A stretch of DNA of 64,000 bases from assembly GCA_964410325.1 (NCBI GenBank), contig CAYPFN010000001.1, forward strand, positions 62,001 to 126,000, read 5' to 3'. Both the position numbers and the translations under genes were made by a program. Positions 1 to 9,226 of the stretch are shown here, one piece after another. Source of the DNA: CAAFZY01 sp964410325 (GTDB lineage: Bacteria > Pseudomonadota > Alphaproteobacteria > RF32 > CAG-239). How positions within the stretch are numbered: the stretch's first letter is position 1; each line of letters begins with the position of its first letter. The notes beneath the pieces are model-generated. The model searched no databases. It was not told where the DNA came from and worked only from the letters and a program-made list of their open reading frames with translations.

Positions 1-1
1 A

Positions 2-913
2 ATTGATGTCAGATTGTATTTGAAATATTCTTATATCGCTTATTTTTTGATTTTATTACTGCTTATTGTGGTGGAAGTTGGTGGTTATGTTGGTATGGGT
101 GCACAGCGCTGGATTGATTTAAAACTTTTTAAATTACAACCGTCAGAATTGATGAAAATTACTATGGTTGTGGCATTGGCCAAGTATTTTCACGGCTGTA
201 GTTTAAATAAAATTGAAAGTATTCGAGGAATTGTTGCGCCGGCGCTGATGGTGTTATTTCCGGTAGCGTTGATTATTGTTCAGCCAGATCTTGGCACGGC
301 ATTGATGCTATTGTTTACAACAATGGTTGTCTTTTTTGTGGTCGGTGTGCAGTGGTGGAAATTTGCTCTTCTTTGCGGAAGTTGTGTGATATCGGCTCCG
401 ATAGCGTGGCATTTTTTGCATGATTATCAGAAAAACAGAGTGCTGACTTTTCTTAATCCAGAAAGGGATCCGCTGGGTAGCGGCTATCATATTATCCAAT
501 CTAAAATTGCCCTTGGTTCGGGTGGCGTTTTTGGCAAAGGTTTTTTGAATGGAACCCAGAGTCATTTAAATTTTCTTCCGGAAAAGCATACGGATTTTAT
601 TTTTACGATGCTTTCGGAAGAGTTTGGTATGATTGGCGGCGTGGCGGTTATTTTGATTAATATGATAATTATTATTTACGGATACATGTTTGCATTTCGC
701 ACCTCGAGTTATTTTGGAAAGTTGGTCATTATCGGCTTGAATACAAATTATTTTATGTATGTTTTTATTAATATTGCCATGGTTTTAGGGCTTTTGCCGG
801 TGGTAGGTATTCCCTTGCCATTGATTTCATACGGAGGCACCGTCATGCTTTCAGTTATGGCCAGTTTCGGTATAATTTTGTGTATGGATGTAAATCGGCA
901 TCTTTTAATTTAG
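2..913 (+). CDS. rodA: RodA, peptidoglycan glycosyltransferase (SEDS family), 5'-truncated by the window edge
   Basis: SEDS-family lipid II polymerase of the elongasome, an integral inner-membrane protein that works with a class B PBP in lateral wall synthesis. The reading frame is open from base 2, so the true start lies upstream; the TTG at 14 is internal. The visible part has the SEDS signature GAQRW followed by LQPSELMK, the QPDLGTA motif, then HTDFIF and, near the C-terminus, the PLISYGGT motif. About 300 of the usual 370-380 residues are present, all in hydrophobic membrane segments. RodA is preferred over FtsW because of the GAQRWIDL and QPDLGTAL wording. No clear terminator follows. 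Confidence 0.93.
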   Translation: MDVRLYLKYSYIAYFLILLLLIVVEVGGYVGMGAQRWIDLKLFKLQPSELMKITMVVALAKYFHGCSLNKIESIRGIVAPALMVLFPVALIIVQPDLGTALMLLFTTMVVFFVVGVQWWKFALLCGSCVISAPIAWHFLHDYQKNRVLTFLNPERDPLGSGYHIIQSKIALGSGGVFGKGFLNGTQSHLNFLPEKHTDFIFTMLSEEFGMIGGVAVILINMIIIIYGYMFAFRTSSYFGKLVIIGLNTNYFMYVFINIAMVLGLLPVVGIPLPLISYGGTVMLSVMASFGIILCMDVNRHLLI

Positions 914-1023
914 GCCACAGCTTCTTTGATGATGATTGAGATATAAATGTATTGTCTAAATTTAAAAACAGCTTCCTGTTATTATGTATTTGGGCAGGGA
1001 GAAAACATGAAATAAATTACCTT

Positions 1024-1369
1024 TGGATTGATATTAACAATGCTACTTTTGGTTTGTTTACATCCCAAAAATATGATCAAGAGCTTAAAGCTTGGGTAGG
1101 CAAAAGATAAACAGTGTTGTTGGATTCTTGGGGATAATTAAGTGCTGAAAAATATTTGAATGCAGATTCAAAAATCATCACCTATAGAAAAATTAATGAA
1201 TGGTTTTATCCGTCGGAATCTTATTTTTATAACGATGGATGGAGGTAAAGAAGATGTCATTTATGATCATTTTATGAATGAATATGATTTCAGTTCGTAT
1301 GCAGGAATAGCCGATACGGAAGTGACAGAATACTCCAAACTTTATTTTGGATTGAAAATGGCGTGGTAA
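1024..1369 (+). pseudogene. Decayed protein gene, family not recognised
   Basis: Frame 1 from 1024 reads like protein (WIDINNATFGLFTSQKYDQE) and resumes after two in-frame stops as YLNADSKIITYRKINEWFYP up to about 1249. The neighbouring frame then continues from about 1240 to 1369 with GGKEDVIYDHFMNEYDF and SSYAGIADTEVTEYSKLYF. Two stops plus one frameshift over 350 bases suggest a gene that has decayed. This is inference from codon-like composition; no family was recognised. It occupies the otherwise empty 471-base gap between rodA and the unknown operon on the opposite strand. Confidence 0.4.
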
Positions 1370-1384
1370 TAATTGTGTCGTTCG

Positions 1385-2296
1385 CTAATATTCAATGCTG
1401 TTTTTCTGCATATGCAACGACATTTGTTTCTGAGTCTGTCGCATTATTGGCTTTGTTAAGCGCTGCCTCCGGCTTTGTGCAGGACGGGCTCTGTCGCCCA
1501 AGAATTCAAATTCTTCGTTCTGCATGGCTTTTTGTAAAGGGGTTAGCGGAATTCGGTGAGATTTCACCAATTCGCTAAGCAGTTCCCGGGTGTCGGATTT
1601 ATAGTGTTTAAAACGGCTTTGCGGTTGTTTCAATTGTTCAGCAAGAGCTTCTCCGTGGTCTTGTTCAGCTATTTTCTTAAATAAAATATCTAACTGTGGT
1701 AAAGCTTGATTTTTATCGATTTTACCGCAATTTAATTGTTTTAAGAGGTGGATAGCCATTCGTTCAGGTTGATTTTCGCACCAGTCTTTTTTTATGTTTT
1801 TTTGATCATTCTGTCGAGTTTCAAGCCATAATTGCTTTTTTTGTTTTGGGGTTAATTTTATGGATGAATCCTCTAACAGTTTACGGCGAATTTGTCTGGC
1901 GTATGCTAAGTTTCTAGCGGATTGTTCGGAATATCCTTTTTGGGAAATCTGCTGTGCGATGGCAGCTATAGACGCATAATCGCTTATGTTGAAAGCCAAG
2001 TTGTCTAAGTTGACGGAATAGTTTTCATTCGGACGGTTACGCTCAATATTTTTGATTTCATGATCGGTTAAGTTGGGGTCGGTTCGTGCGACTTCCAAAA
2101 TATTTTCCGGTACTTTCCCATTATATTTATCTCGAATCCATTGCGGAACCTTCATCCAAGTTTCAAAATGTTCTCGATGTTTAGAAAATACGGCATTGAC
2201 AAGCGAATCGGAAACCGAATCAGAAGCTAATTTACCGTAATCTTCAGGGTAATTTGCTTTCAAAAAATACAAAAAATCAGTTCCCGTATCAGCCAT
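1385..2296 (-). CDS. Hypothetical soluble protein, 303 aa, second gene of a two-gene operon
   Basis: Not recognised. It has no signal peptide and no membrane segment; it is charged and probably helical, with a basic, Gln/Arg-rich C-terminus (residues 275-300). The start is supported by an AAAGGGA ribosome binding site lying inside the last codons of the upstream gene, and only three bases separate the two genes, so they are almost certainly co-transcribed and translationally coupled. The operon runs opposite to rodA and in the same direction as ileS. A secreted effector or a mobile-element accessory protein is possible, but nothing visible in the sequence decides this. Confidence 0.75.
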   Translation of the reverse strand: MADTGTDFLYFLKANYPEDYGKLASDSVSDSLVNAVFSKHREHFETWMKVPQWIRDKYNGKVPENILEVARTDPNLTDHEIKNIERNRPNENYSVNLDNLAFNISDYASIAAIAQQISQKGYSEQSARNLAYARQIRRKLLEDSSIKLTPKQKKQLWLETRQNDQKNIKKDWCENQPERMAIHLLKQLNCGKIDKNQALPQLDILFKKIAEQDHGEALAEQLKQPQSRFKHYKSDTRELLSELVKSHRIPLTPLQKAMQNEEFEFLGDRARPAQSRRQRLTKPIMRQTQKQMSLHMQKNSIEY

Positions 2297-2299
2297 GGT

Positions 2300-3220
2300 T
2301 TATTCCCTTTCAGGAGAGGTTGTTATGGCGGGATTAAGAGCTGATGTGCTTGGTTGGTTACCATTGGTACTGGGATCATTATTACCCTGAGGAGTAGTTG
2401 TTCCTCTTAGTTCGTTAATCCTTGTGGTAGTGTTTTGTTTAGAGGCATTGTTGGGTAGTTTTTTTCTGACATCTGTTAGTCTTTGATTGATTGGCTGCTG
2501 CGTGGTTCTTTTGACATAATCATCTAATATTTTTTTGACGTCATCTGGCAGTTCATTTATATATTCAGCATTCATGTCGATTGTCGGCGGATTTATTATT
2601 GCCAATTCCGAACCATCTTGATATTTTCCTTCCATCAGGCAGGCAACTAACAACATGGCCTTTTGTTTATCATCCAGTGAAGATCCGAAAGTGATGCTTA
2701 GATTATTTTTTACGGCATCTTTAACCAAACCGCTATACATTTCCAAATGAGATTCTTTGCTGATCTGAACTTTATCCAGTGCCGTATATTTAACTTCGCC
2801 TTGTTTACCATCTTTGGATAAGGTGCAGCTGAAAGTTCTACTTTCAGTGTCTTTTTGGCTGTCATTTTTAAACTCATTGTCAATGGATTTGGCATATTCA
2901 TTCCAAAACTCACGTTTTGTTTTAATCCAATCCAGTTCGGGAGAAGGATCTTCAGTGATATTGTCAACTGTAAGTGTTGCACGGATGCTCTGTCCAGTTT
3001 TCTGTACGGTAGCCTGTGTTTGTGGATCCTGTTTGGGAGTAGAGTCGGAATCGGTTGCCTTAGCATTCAGGTCTACTTCCGCCTTGAGTATTTGTTCATT
3101 GATTTTACTCTTGTCTTCCTGAGTAGGATTATCTGGAAAATTTTGCGCTGACAAACCGGCATTTTCCCATTGTTTTCTAAGTTTTTCAGTTTCTTCAGCA
3201 GGCAGCAGTGTATCAGTCAT
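2300..3220 (-). CDS. Hypothetical soluble protein, 306 aa, first gene of a two-gene operon
   Basis: Not recognised. The N-terminal 75 residues are acidic and low in complexity, a central region of about residues 85-235 looks folded (FGSSLDDKQKAMLLVACLME, then NPPTIDMN), and the last 60 residues are Thr/Asn/Pro/Ser-rich and probably disordered. There is no signal peptide or membrane segment. The start has a good AAGGAG site nine bases upstream. The disordered, polar ends and folded core are compatible with an adaptor or a secreted substrate, but that is speculation. The 333 bases upstream hold several inverted repeats that could serve as operator sites. Confidence 0.75.
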   Translation of the reverse strand: MTDTLLPAEETEKLRKQWENAGLSAQNFPDNPTQEDKSKINEQILKAEVDLNAKATDSDSTPKQDPQTQATVQKTGQSIRATLTVDNITEDPSPELDWIKTKREFWNEYAKSIDNEFKNDSQKDTESRTFSCTLSKDGKQGEVKYTALDKVQISKESHLEMYSGLVKDAVKNNLSITFGSSLDDKQKAMLLVACLMEGKYQDGSELAIINPPTIDMNAEYINELPDDVKKILDDYVKRTTQQPINQRLTDVRKKLPNNASKQNTTTRINELRGTTTPQGNNDPSTNGNQPSTSALNPAITTSPERE

Positions 3221-3368
3221 TTTAGAAACTCCTTTATTTTTCTTTAAAGCCTCAATTTTTTGTTTGCGGTAATTAAACTTTTCAATCTGACTTTCCAGAT
3301 GAAACTCCCTAATTATGAATACATCATAACATCATTTTTTGTTTTTGTCTAGTGTTTTGTTGAAAAAT

Positions 3369-3499
3369 CAACACCCATATTTCCTTGGTGTTGTCTATTA
3401 ACACTTTGCAGGCCGCCTTTGTTTTAATGGGTGGAATGTCAAGTTACAGCCAGACATTCTTTTGTGCCTGCAAACCAAACTGAACCGTTTGGTTTGTAG
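3369..3499. other. Cluster of three inverted repeats between ileS and the unknown operon
   Basis: The 333-base gap 3221-3553 holds no gene. It contains three consecutive dyads: CAACACC/GGTGTTG (3369-3375 with 3387-3393), GAATGTC/GACATTC (3434-3440 with 3453-3459), and a 13-bp stem with one G-T pair and a six-base loop (3468-3480 with 3487-3499). A smaller overlapping dyad, TGTTGA-N4-TCAACA on the minus strand, lies next to the first. None is followed by a T-run on either strand, so they do not look like simple terminators. They lie upstream of the minus-strand operon ending at 3220 and could be operators or part of a structured RNA. Confidence 0.4.
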
Positions 3500-3553
3500 C
3501 CTTAAAGGAATCTTCAGTTTACAAGAGCCGTCTATTTAAAATTTGTCTAAATC

Positions 3554-6500
3554 TTAGGCCACTTTGGCATCAAAGGTGATGGTTTTGCCTTCGATATTAT
3601 CAGCTGTACCATTAGTGCAGGCGTTATCAATTTTAACGGCCAAGACCTGTTCGGCGATATAATCCTTGTTTTCATTCAAGGCTTGCGCCAGTTCTATATC
3701 GTCGGTTTTCCAGTAAAGCTCAATACGATCGGAAATATTGAAATTTTTGTCTTTGCGCAAAGTTTGCACCAAGCGGACAAAATCACGCGCCATTCCTTCG
3801 CGTTTTAAGCGGTCAGTAACATTTGTATCTAAGGTTACCACGGCTTTGTTATCGGCGAAGGAACGACCGGCAACGCCTTGTTTCATATCTAAACGCACTT
3901 CAAATAAATCGTGGCTTAAGGTTTTTCCGGCAATACTTAATGTGCCATCTGGATTCAAGTTCCAGTTGCCTTGCTTATAGGCCGCCATAACGGCTCCCAT
4001 GTCCTTGCCTAAAGTTTTACCCAAAAGCGGTGTGTACAGATAAAGTTTTTTGTCGGCATATGCGGTTAGATTGCTGTCGAATCGGATTTCTTTGACGTTA
4101 AGTTCATCTTTGACGATTTCCTGATATTCATGTGGCAATTCGGCACCTACCAGTGTTAAGCTTGCCAGTGGCAGACGGTTGCGCAGATTTTTTTCTTCGC
4201 GGATGAATTTTCCGGCAGAGCAGAGCTCTTGCAGGAAGTCCATTTCTTTCATTAGTTTTTCATCGGCTTTAATGGCGGAAAGTTCTGGATAATCGGTTAA
4301 ATGAACAGATTCTTCGCCAGTTAAGATCTTAAATACATATTCGCTGACAAAAGGCATTAACGGTGCCACGATTTTGCTTAAATTCAGCAATACGGTATAA
4401 AGCGTATCAAAAGCCAATGATTCGCCTGCCCAGAAACGATCGCGGCTGCGGCGGATATACCAGTTGTTTAAAACTTCCATAAAAGCGGCTATTTCATCAG
4501 TGGCCATAGAAACATTATAACTTTCCAGGCCTTGTTTAACTACATCGCGTAAGTGTTTAAGTTTGGATAAGATGTAGTTGTCAATAGCCTCTGTCGAAGA
4601 AGATATTTCTTTGGCTTGATATTCTTCGGCATTTGCGTAAAGCGTAAAGAAATAAAAGGCGTTCCAAAGTGGAATAAGGGCTGGCCGCGAGGCTTTGGCA
4701 ATTTCTTTTCCTTCCTTATCAACGGCAACATTACCGCCTTTTAAGACTGGAGAAGAAACCAAGAACCAGCGCAGAGCCTCGGAACCGATTGTCTCCAAAA
4801 CCACATTTGGATCTGGATAGTTTTTTAAACGTTTTGAAAGTTTTTGCCCGCCTTCAGCCATTAATAATCCAGTGCAGATGCAATTTTTGAAAGCTGGTTT
4901 ATTATGCAGAGCTGTCGAGAGTACGGTTAAGGTATAAAACCAACCGCGGGTTTGATCTATGGCTTCAACAATAAAATCAGCTGGGAAATGATTTTCAAAC
5001 CAATCTTTATTTGCAAACGGGTAATGGACTTGTGCATAAGGCATGGAACCAGATTCAAACCAGCAGTCAAACACGTCGCTAACGCGGCGCATCATTGTCT
5101 TGCCAGACGGATCATCCGGATTAGGGTAAATAACCTCGTCGATATATGGTTTGTGCAGATTGGTTATTTCAAAGCCAGTTTTTTCCTTGATTTCTTGCAA
5201 AGAACCAAACACATCAATCCGCGGAAATTGCGGATTATCAGATTTCCATACAGGTATCGGCGTGCCCCAGAAACGGTTGCGTGAAATCGACCAGTCGCGC
5301 GCGCCTTCCAGCCACTTGCCGAATCGGCCGTCTTTAATATGTTCCGGTATCCAGTTAATTTGCTGGTTGTTTTTCACCATATCTGCGCGGAAATCGGTTA
5401 CTTTGACAAACCAGGAAGACATTGCCTTGTAGATAAGTGGCATGTCGGTGCGCCAGCAAAACGGATAGGAGTGGGTGTATTGTTCTTTTTTAACGAGTAA
5501 ACCGTTGGCTTTGAGCCACTGTATAATTGGTTCGTTGGTTTCAAAAACTTGTCTGCCTTCATAATCTGGTACTTCGGCGGTAAATTTTCCAGCTTCGTCA
5601 ACTGGACAGATTACTGGAAAGTTTTCATCGTAGGCGCGGCAGACATCAAAATCATCTTGGCCGAATCCGGGAGCGATATGAACAATGCCAGTACCGTCTT
5701 CGGTGGAAACAAATTCACCGTTTAGAATTTTAAAAGCACCTTTTTCTTTTAAATGCTTAAAATAAGGAAACATTGGCTCATAACTCAGACCGATGAGTTC
5801 GGAACCTTTAATGCTGCCGACTTTGACGGCATTCTCCAATTGCTTTTTGTAACGATTGAGTAGGGCTTCCGCCAGAATGTATTTTTGTCCGTCTTCTTCC
5901 ATGACGGCGTAGTTGATGTCTTTGCCGACAGCCAGCATTAAATTTGAGGGAAGCGTCCAGGGTGTGGTGGTCCAAACCAGTATTTTAAAACCGTTTTCAA
6001 GTTTAAATATAACGGTAATAGCGTTATCGGTTTTGTCCTGATATCCTAGGTTAACTTCAAAGTTGGAAAGAGGGGTTTCGGCTGCCCAGGAATAAGGCAG
6101 AACGCGATAATCTTCGTAAACAAAGCCTTTGTCATATAACTGTTTAAAGTTGTTAATAACGCTTTCCATGAAGGAAATGTCCATGGTTTTATAATCATGA
6201 TTAAAATCCACCCAACGGCCGATGCGTTTGAACATGTTAACCCAGATGCCAGAATATTTTAAAACATCAGCCCGACAAAAATCATTGAACTTTTCAATGC
6301 CGTATTCTTCAATTTGTTTGCAACCAGAAACGCCTAATTGTTTTTCAGCAGACATTTCAGCCGGCAGGCCGTGGCAATCCCAGCCCAAGCGGCGTTCGAC
6401 TTTTTTACCGTTCATGGTTTGGAAGCGGGCAACGACATCTTTGACATAAGAGACCATAATATGGCCGTAATGCGGGGTGCCGTTGGCAAACGGCGGTCCG

Positions 6501-6640
6501 TCGTAAAATACAAACTCGGCGGCGCCGTCGCGGTTATGTACTGATTTTTCAAAAGTTTTATCTTCTTCCCAGAATTTTAAAATTTCTTTTTCAAGTTTGA
6601 CAAAGTCAGGCTTTGCCTTTACTTCAGCATAATGTTTCAT
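3554..6640 (-). CDS. ileS: Isoleucyl-tRNA synthetase, eukaryote-like (IleRS2) type
   Basis: Class I aminoacyl-tRNA synthetase that charges tRNA-Ile, cytoplasmic, 1028 aa. The HIGH motif appears as HYGH (residues 57-60) in the context PPFANGTPHYGH, and the KMSKS loop as KLSKR near residue 600, followed by LKNYPDP. A CHGLP segment and an editing domain lie between them. The HYGH and SKRxKNYPDP wording and the lack of the C-terminal Cys4 zinc finger of common bacterial IleRS1 place it in the IleRS2 group shared with eukaryotes and Rickettsiales. IleRS2 enzymes are typically insensitive to mupirocin (family knowledge). It appears monocistronic. Confidence 0.97.
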   Translation of the reverse strand: MKHYAEVKAKPDFVKLEKEILKFWEEDKTFEKSVHNRDGAAEFVFYDGPPFANGTPHYGHIMVSYVKDVVARFQTMNGKKVERRLGWDCHGLPAEMSAEKQLGVSGCKQIEEYGIEKFNDFCRADVLKYSGIWVNMFKRIGRWVDFNHDYKTMDISFMESVINNFKQLYDKGFVYEDYRVLPYSWAAETPLSNFEVNLGYQDKTDNAITVIFKLENGFKILVWTTTPWTLPSNLMLAVGKDINYAVMEEDGQKYILAEALLNRYKKQLENAVKVGSIKGSELIGLSYEPMFPYFKHLKEKGAFKILNGEFVSTEDGTGIVHIAPGFGQDDFDVCRAYDENFPVICPVDEAGKFTAEVPDYEGRQVFETNEPIIQWLKANGLLVKKEQYTHSYPFCWRTDMPLIYKAMSSWFVKVTDFRADMVKNNQQINWIPEHIKDGRFGKWLEGARDWSISRNRFWGTPIPVWKSDNPQFPRIDVFGSLQEIKEKTGFEITNLHKPYIDEVIYPNPDDPSGKTMMRRVSDVFDCWFESGSMPYAQVHYPFANKDWFENHFPADFIVEAIDQTRGWFYTLTVLSTALHNKPAFKNCICTGLLMAEGGQKLSKRLKNYPDPNVVLETIGSEALRWFLVSSPVLKGGNVAVDKEGKEIAKASRPALIPLWNAFYFFTLYANAEEYQAKEISSSTEAIDNYILSKLKHLRDVVKQGLESYNVSMATDEIAAFMEVLNNWYIRRSRDRFWAGESLAFDTLYTVLLNLSKIVAPLMPFVSEYVFKILTGEESVHLTDYPELSAIKADEKLMKEMDFLQELCSAGKFIREEKNLRNRLPLASLTLVGAELPHEYQEIVKDELNVKEIRFDSNLTAYADKKLYLYTPLLGKTLGKDMGAVMAAYKQGNWNLNPDGTLSIAGKTLSHDLFEVRLDMKQGVAGRSFADNKAVVTLDTNVTDRLKREGMARDFVRLVQTLRKDKNFNISDRIELYWKTDDIELAQALNENKDYIAEQVLAVKIDNACTNGTADNIEGKTITFDAKVA

Positions 6641-6915
6641 GATTTTGTGCCTGTTAATTGGTTAAATTGACATTTTAGAAAGGTATGTGTAAGATATAAA
6701 GATGCAATCCCCTTAGGGGATAATAATGCAGATAAGATATGAATTAATTAAGCGCATCTTTGGATTTCTCATAAAAAATTGTTTCACGATAAACAGGCAG
6801 TAAAATACAATAACTTTTCAACAGCGTCAATAAGAATTTAACATGAAAATAAGAGTCTGTATAAATCTACCTGGCAAGAAAAAGTTTTTCGGTTTGTTTA
6901 TCCGCAGGCATATGA

Positions 6916-7659
6916 TTATTTAATGCTTCCTTTGAAAAGAACGGTTTTACGACTTGAGGAAAGTTTGCTTAAGGTTTTTTCCAGTTCCGTGTTGTAAGGC
7001 ATTTGTCCGGTTTGCTGAAAAGTTTGTAAATTATTGATGTACTGGTTGTAACGATTGCGGTATGAAGGCAGATTTGGGTCAACAATCGAGGTTTGCGGCG
7101 GCTGCGGATGTGATACGGCATTGCTGGCATTATTTGCGATTTGCGTGTTGCGGTTGATGGGTTGTAGCGGTTCGGCAGTTTCGGAAAAAACAATCTCGTC
7201 GGCTGGCAGAAAGGAGGTTTGTTCCGGGAGGGGTGTAAAATATTCATTTTGTTGATGGTTCTCAGCTATATTGGTTTCTATGACGGCTATTTGCTCGTCG
7301 GCGGGCATTATGTCTGTTTTGCTTAAATTTTGTTCGGCAGTAGTTATGATTTCTTCTTCATAAACGGGTATAAAACGTCCGTCTACGGCAATATATTGTT
7401 TGACTTTTTTAGTGGTGGCCGATTGAATTGCCGCTGGCTGCGCTTGACTATTTTGCACTTGTTGGTGGTGGCGCTGTTCATAAACGGCGCGGGCAGAAGG
7501 CAGTTTGGACTGGACGGAAGGAATCGGTGGCAATTTTTCATAACGCGGCTGCAGTTCTGCCTGCGGAATAAAAAAAATATTTTCAGCCTCTTGGGAAAAC
7601 ACGGTTCGGGCCAGAACTAACGTTAAAGCGGTTATCAAAAAAAATGCGGTTTTATTCAT
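6916..7659 (-). CDS. Secreted hypothetical protein, Pro/Gln-rich, 247 aa
   Basis: Not recognised. An N-terminal signal peptide is clear (MNKTAFFLITALTLVLA, predicted cleavage after about residue 22, VFS-QEA). The remainder is rich in Gln, Pro, Asn and Ala without obvious repeats and is probably extended or disordered in the periplasm. It has a stretch resembling FIPVYEEEIIT around residues 96-106. It is divergent from the HEXXH protein at 7703, with only 43 bases between the start codons, so the two may share a control region. The ribosome binding site is weak. Confidence 0.7.
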   Translation of the reverse strand: MNKTAFFLITALTLVLARTVFSQEAENIFFIPQAELQPRYEKLPPIPSVQSKLPSARAVYEQRHHQQVQNSQAQPAAIQSATTKKVKQYIAVDGRFIPVYEEEIITTAEQNLSKTDIMPADEQIAVIETNIAENHQQNEYFTPLPEQTSFLPADEIVFSETAEPLQPINRNTQIANNASNAVSHPQPPQTSIVDPNLPSYRNRYNQYINNLQTFQQTGQMPYNTELEKTLSKLSSSRKTVLFKGSIK

Positions 7660-7702
7660 AATATTAACTCTAAATTGATAAATTGCCTGTAAAGTATAAT
7701 AT

Positions 7703-8380
7703 ATGAAAAATCTTTTTTATATATTAATTTTTGCTTCAGGCATATTTTTTTCTGTTCCAGCAACAGCCGCAGATCAGGTTTGCCAGAAAATTGTTCGGCC
7801 ACCGGAAGTGACGGTGGCGGTTTCTTATGATCGCTTGAAATATGACACAAGCAATAATAATCGCAGTCTGACTCGTATGCATTTACGTCATTATGGTGGC
7901 AAACTTCAGAGCGGTCGGCAGGTTCATAGTTTGGCAACATATGATTTGAAGACGAAAATTAGTTTCAAGGTTGTTAAAAACACGCAGCCTAACGGGGTCG
8001 TTTGCGTTTATCCGACAGATATTGAACTGCATATTGAAATGAAAAATCCAGTTATTTATCTCTCAAAGGATTTGAATGCCGACAGCTGTGTTTATGAAGT
8101 TGCCCTGCGTCACGAACAAACACATCAGCAGATTAATGTGGAGGCGTTGGAATATTATATGCCGATTATTCAACAGCGTTTTCTTGATGCAGTGAAAGCG
8201 AATCCATTTATGAGCAGCAAGTCAGATATTAATATGACTTTAGCCAAGGAGAACTTTAATAAAAGTTATTTAGCCTCGATTAATCCAGTTTTGGAAGAAC
8301 TGCAAAATGAAATCAATACCGAGCAGGCAAAGCTTGACAGTATCGAAAACTATGATTATGAAGCGGCACTGTGTCCGTAG
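7703..8380 (+). CDS. Secreted putative zinc metallopeptidase with HEQTH motif
   Basis: The 225-residue product begins with a signal peptide (cleavage about residue 22, ATA-ADQ). An HEXXH zinc-site motif, HEQTH, sits at residues 137-141 in the context RHEQTHQQINVEALE, with glutamates at 147 and 150 as possible third ligands. The setting resembles DUF922-type periplasmic proteases, in which an HEQxH motif is followed by a long helix, but the match is by eye only. Cysteines at 27, 101, 129 and 224 could form disulfides. It is divergent from the secreted protein at 6916-7659, and its 3' end overlaps the convergent HAD gene by 25 bases. Confidence 0.72.
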   Translation: MKNLFYILIFASGIFFSVPATAADQVCQKIVRPPEVTVAVSYDRLKYDTSNNNRSLTRMHLRHYGGKLQSGRQVHSLATYDLKTKISFKVVKNTQPNGVVCVYPTDIELHIEMKNPVIYLSKDLNADSCVYEVALRHEQTHQQINVEALEYYMPIIQQRFLDAVKANPFMSSKSDINMTLAKENFNKSYLASINPVLEELQNEINTEQAKLDSIENYDYEAALCP

Positions 8381-9069
8381 GCTGAAGTTGTGGCTGCAGT
8401 TGCGTTTTTACAGTTTATAAGGACCTTGACACATTCCGTAATTCCTTTAAAGGCGGCATCAATATAGGTTTTATCCTTTGCTGAGTTGCTTTGGTAAAAT
8501 ATGCGGATGGTTGTCATGCCGATTTCTTTAGCAAATTCAAGGTTTGAATAACTGTCATCTACAAAAATGCAGTCAGTTGGGGCAAAACCAATTTTTTCAC
8601 AGAAATGGCGGTAAACATCGGAACTTTCATTTTTCTTATACACACCAAAGTCTTCCACAGAATAAAACCGGTCTTTAAAAATTTCATATAAACCAATATG
8701 TTTTAAAATACGTTCCGAGCATTCATGCGTGCTGGTCGTAAAAATATATTGTTCAAAAGGAAGTTTTTTTAACAAATCCGGCAGTTCGGAATAAGGCTCA
8801 ATCATATGAATAGGTTTGCGCAAATGATAGGTGGTTGACAGCGCTTCCGGCGAAATTCCATGGTTTTGGTAAAAATATTCTCCGCCATCGCGGTAAATTT
8901 TGTATGATTGTTTAACAAGAGCTTTACATTCGGCAATATCCATCTTAATACCCAGATCTTTAACCAGGGCTTCGGCCATAACTTCATCAAGTTTGTCAGC
9001 AAATTCTGGAGTAATCCGGTACAAAGTGTTATCTAAATCCCAAATAATGACTTTTTTATTACAAAACAC
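8356..9069 (-). CDS. HAD-superfamily phosphatase, pyrimidine 5'-nucleotidase type
   Basis: 237 aa. The catalytic motif I is DLDNTLY with the nucleophile at Asp11 and the acid/base at Asp13; motif II is the TTSTHE segment; motif III/IV is IFVDDSYSNLEFAKEIGM. The DLDNTLY wording and overall layout fit the pyrimidine 5'-nucleotidase (SDT1/Phm8-like) subfamily, so a nucleoside monophosphate is the likely substrate, although specificity cannot be read from sequence. Translation begins at GTG (9069) with a GGAG site eight bases upstream. The gene is convergent with the HEXXH gene and overlaps it by 25 bases. Confidence 0.85.
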   Translation of the reverse strand: MFCNKKVIIWDLDNTLYRITPEFADKLDEVMAEALVKDLGIKMDIAECKALVKQSYKIYRDGGEYFYQNHGISPEALSTTYHLRKPIHMIEPYSELPDLLKKLPFEQYIFTTSTHECSERILKHIGLYEIFKDRFYSVEDFGVYKKNESSDVYRHFCEKIGFAPTDCIFVDDSYSNLEFAKEIGMTTIRIFYQSNSAKDKTYIDAAFKGITECVKVLINCKNATAATTSAYGHSAAS

Positions 9070-9226
9070 AATAAATCTCCATTTATTTTAAGCAAACAAT
9101 TTAAAGTATCACAAACATTTAATTCGTCAAGAGATAAATTTATGTAGAAATAATGAAAAAAAAGTTGGCTATTGCTTGAAATTAAGATTAAAATCTGGTT
9201 TATGGAAAAACTTAAAGGAAAAACAA

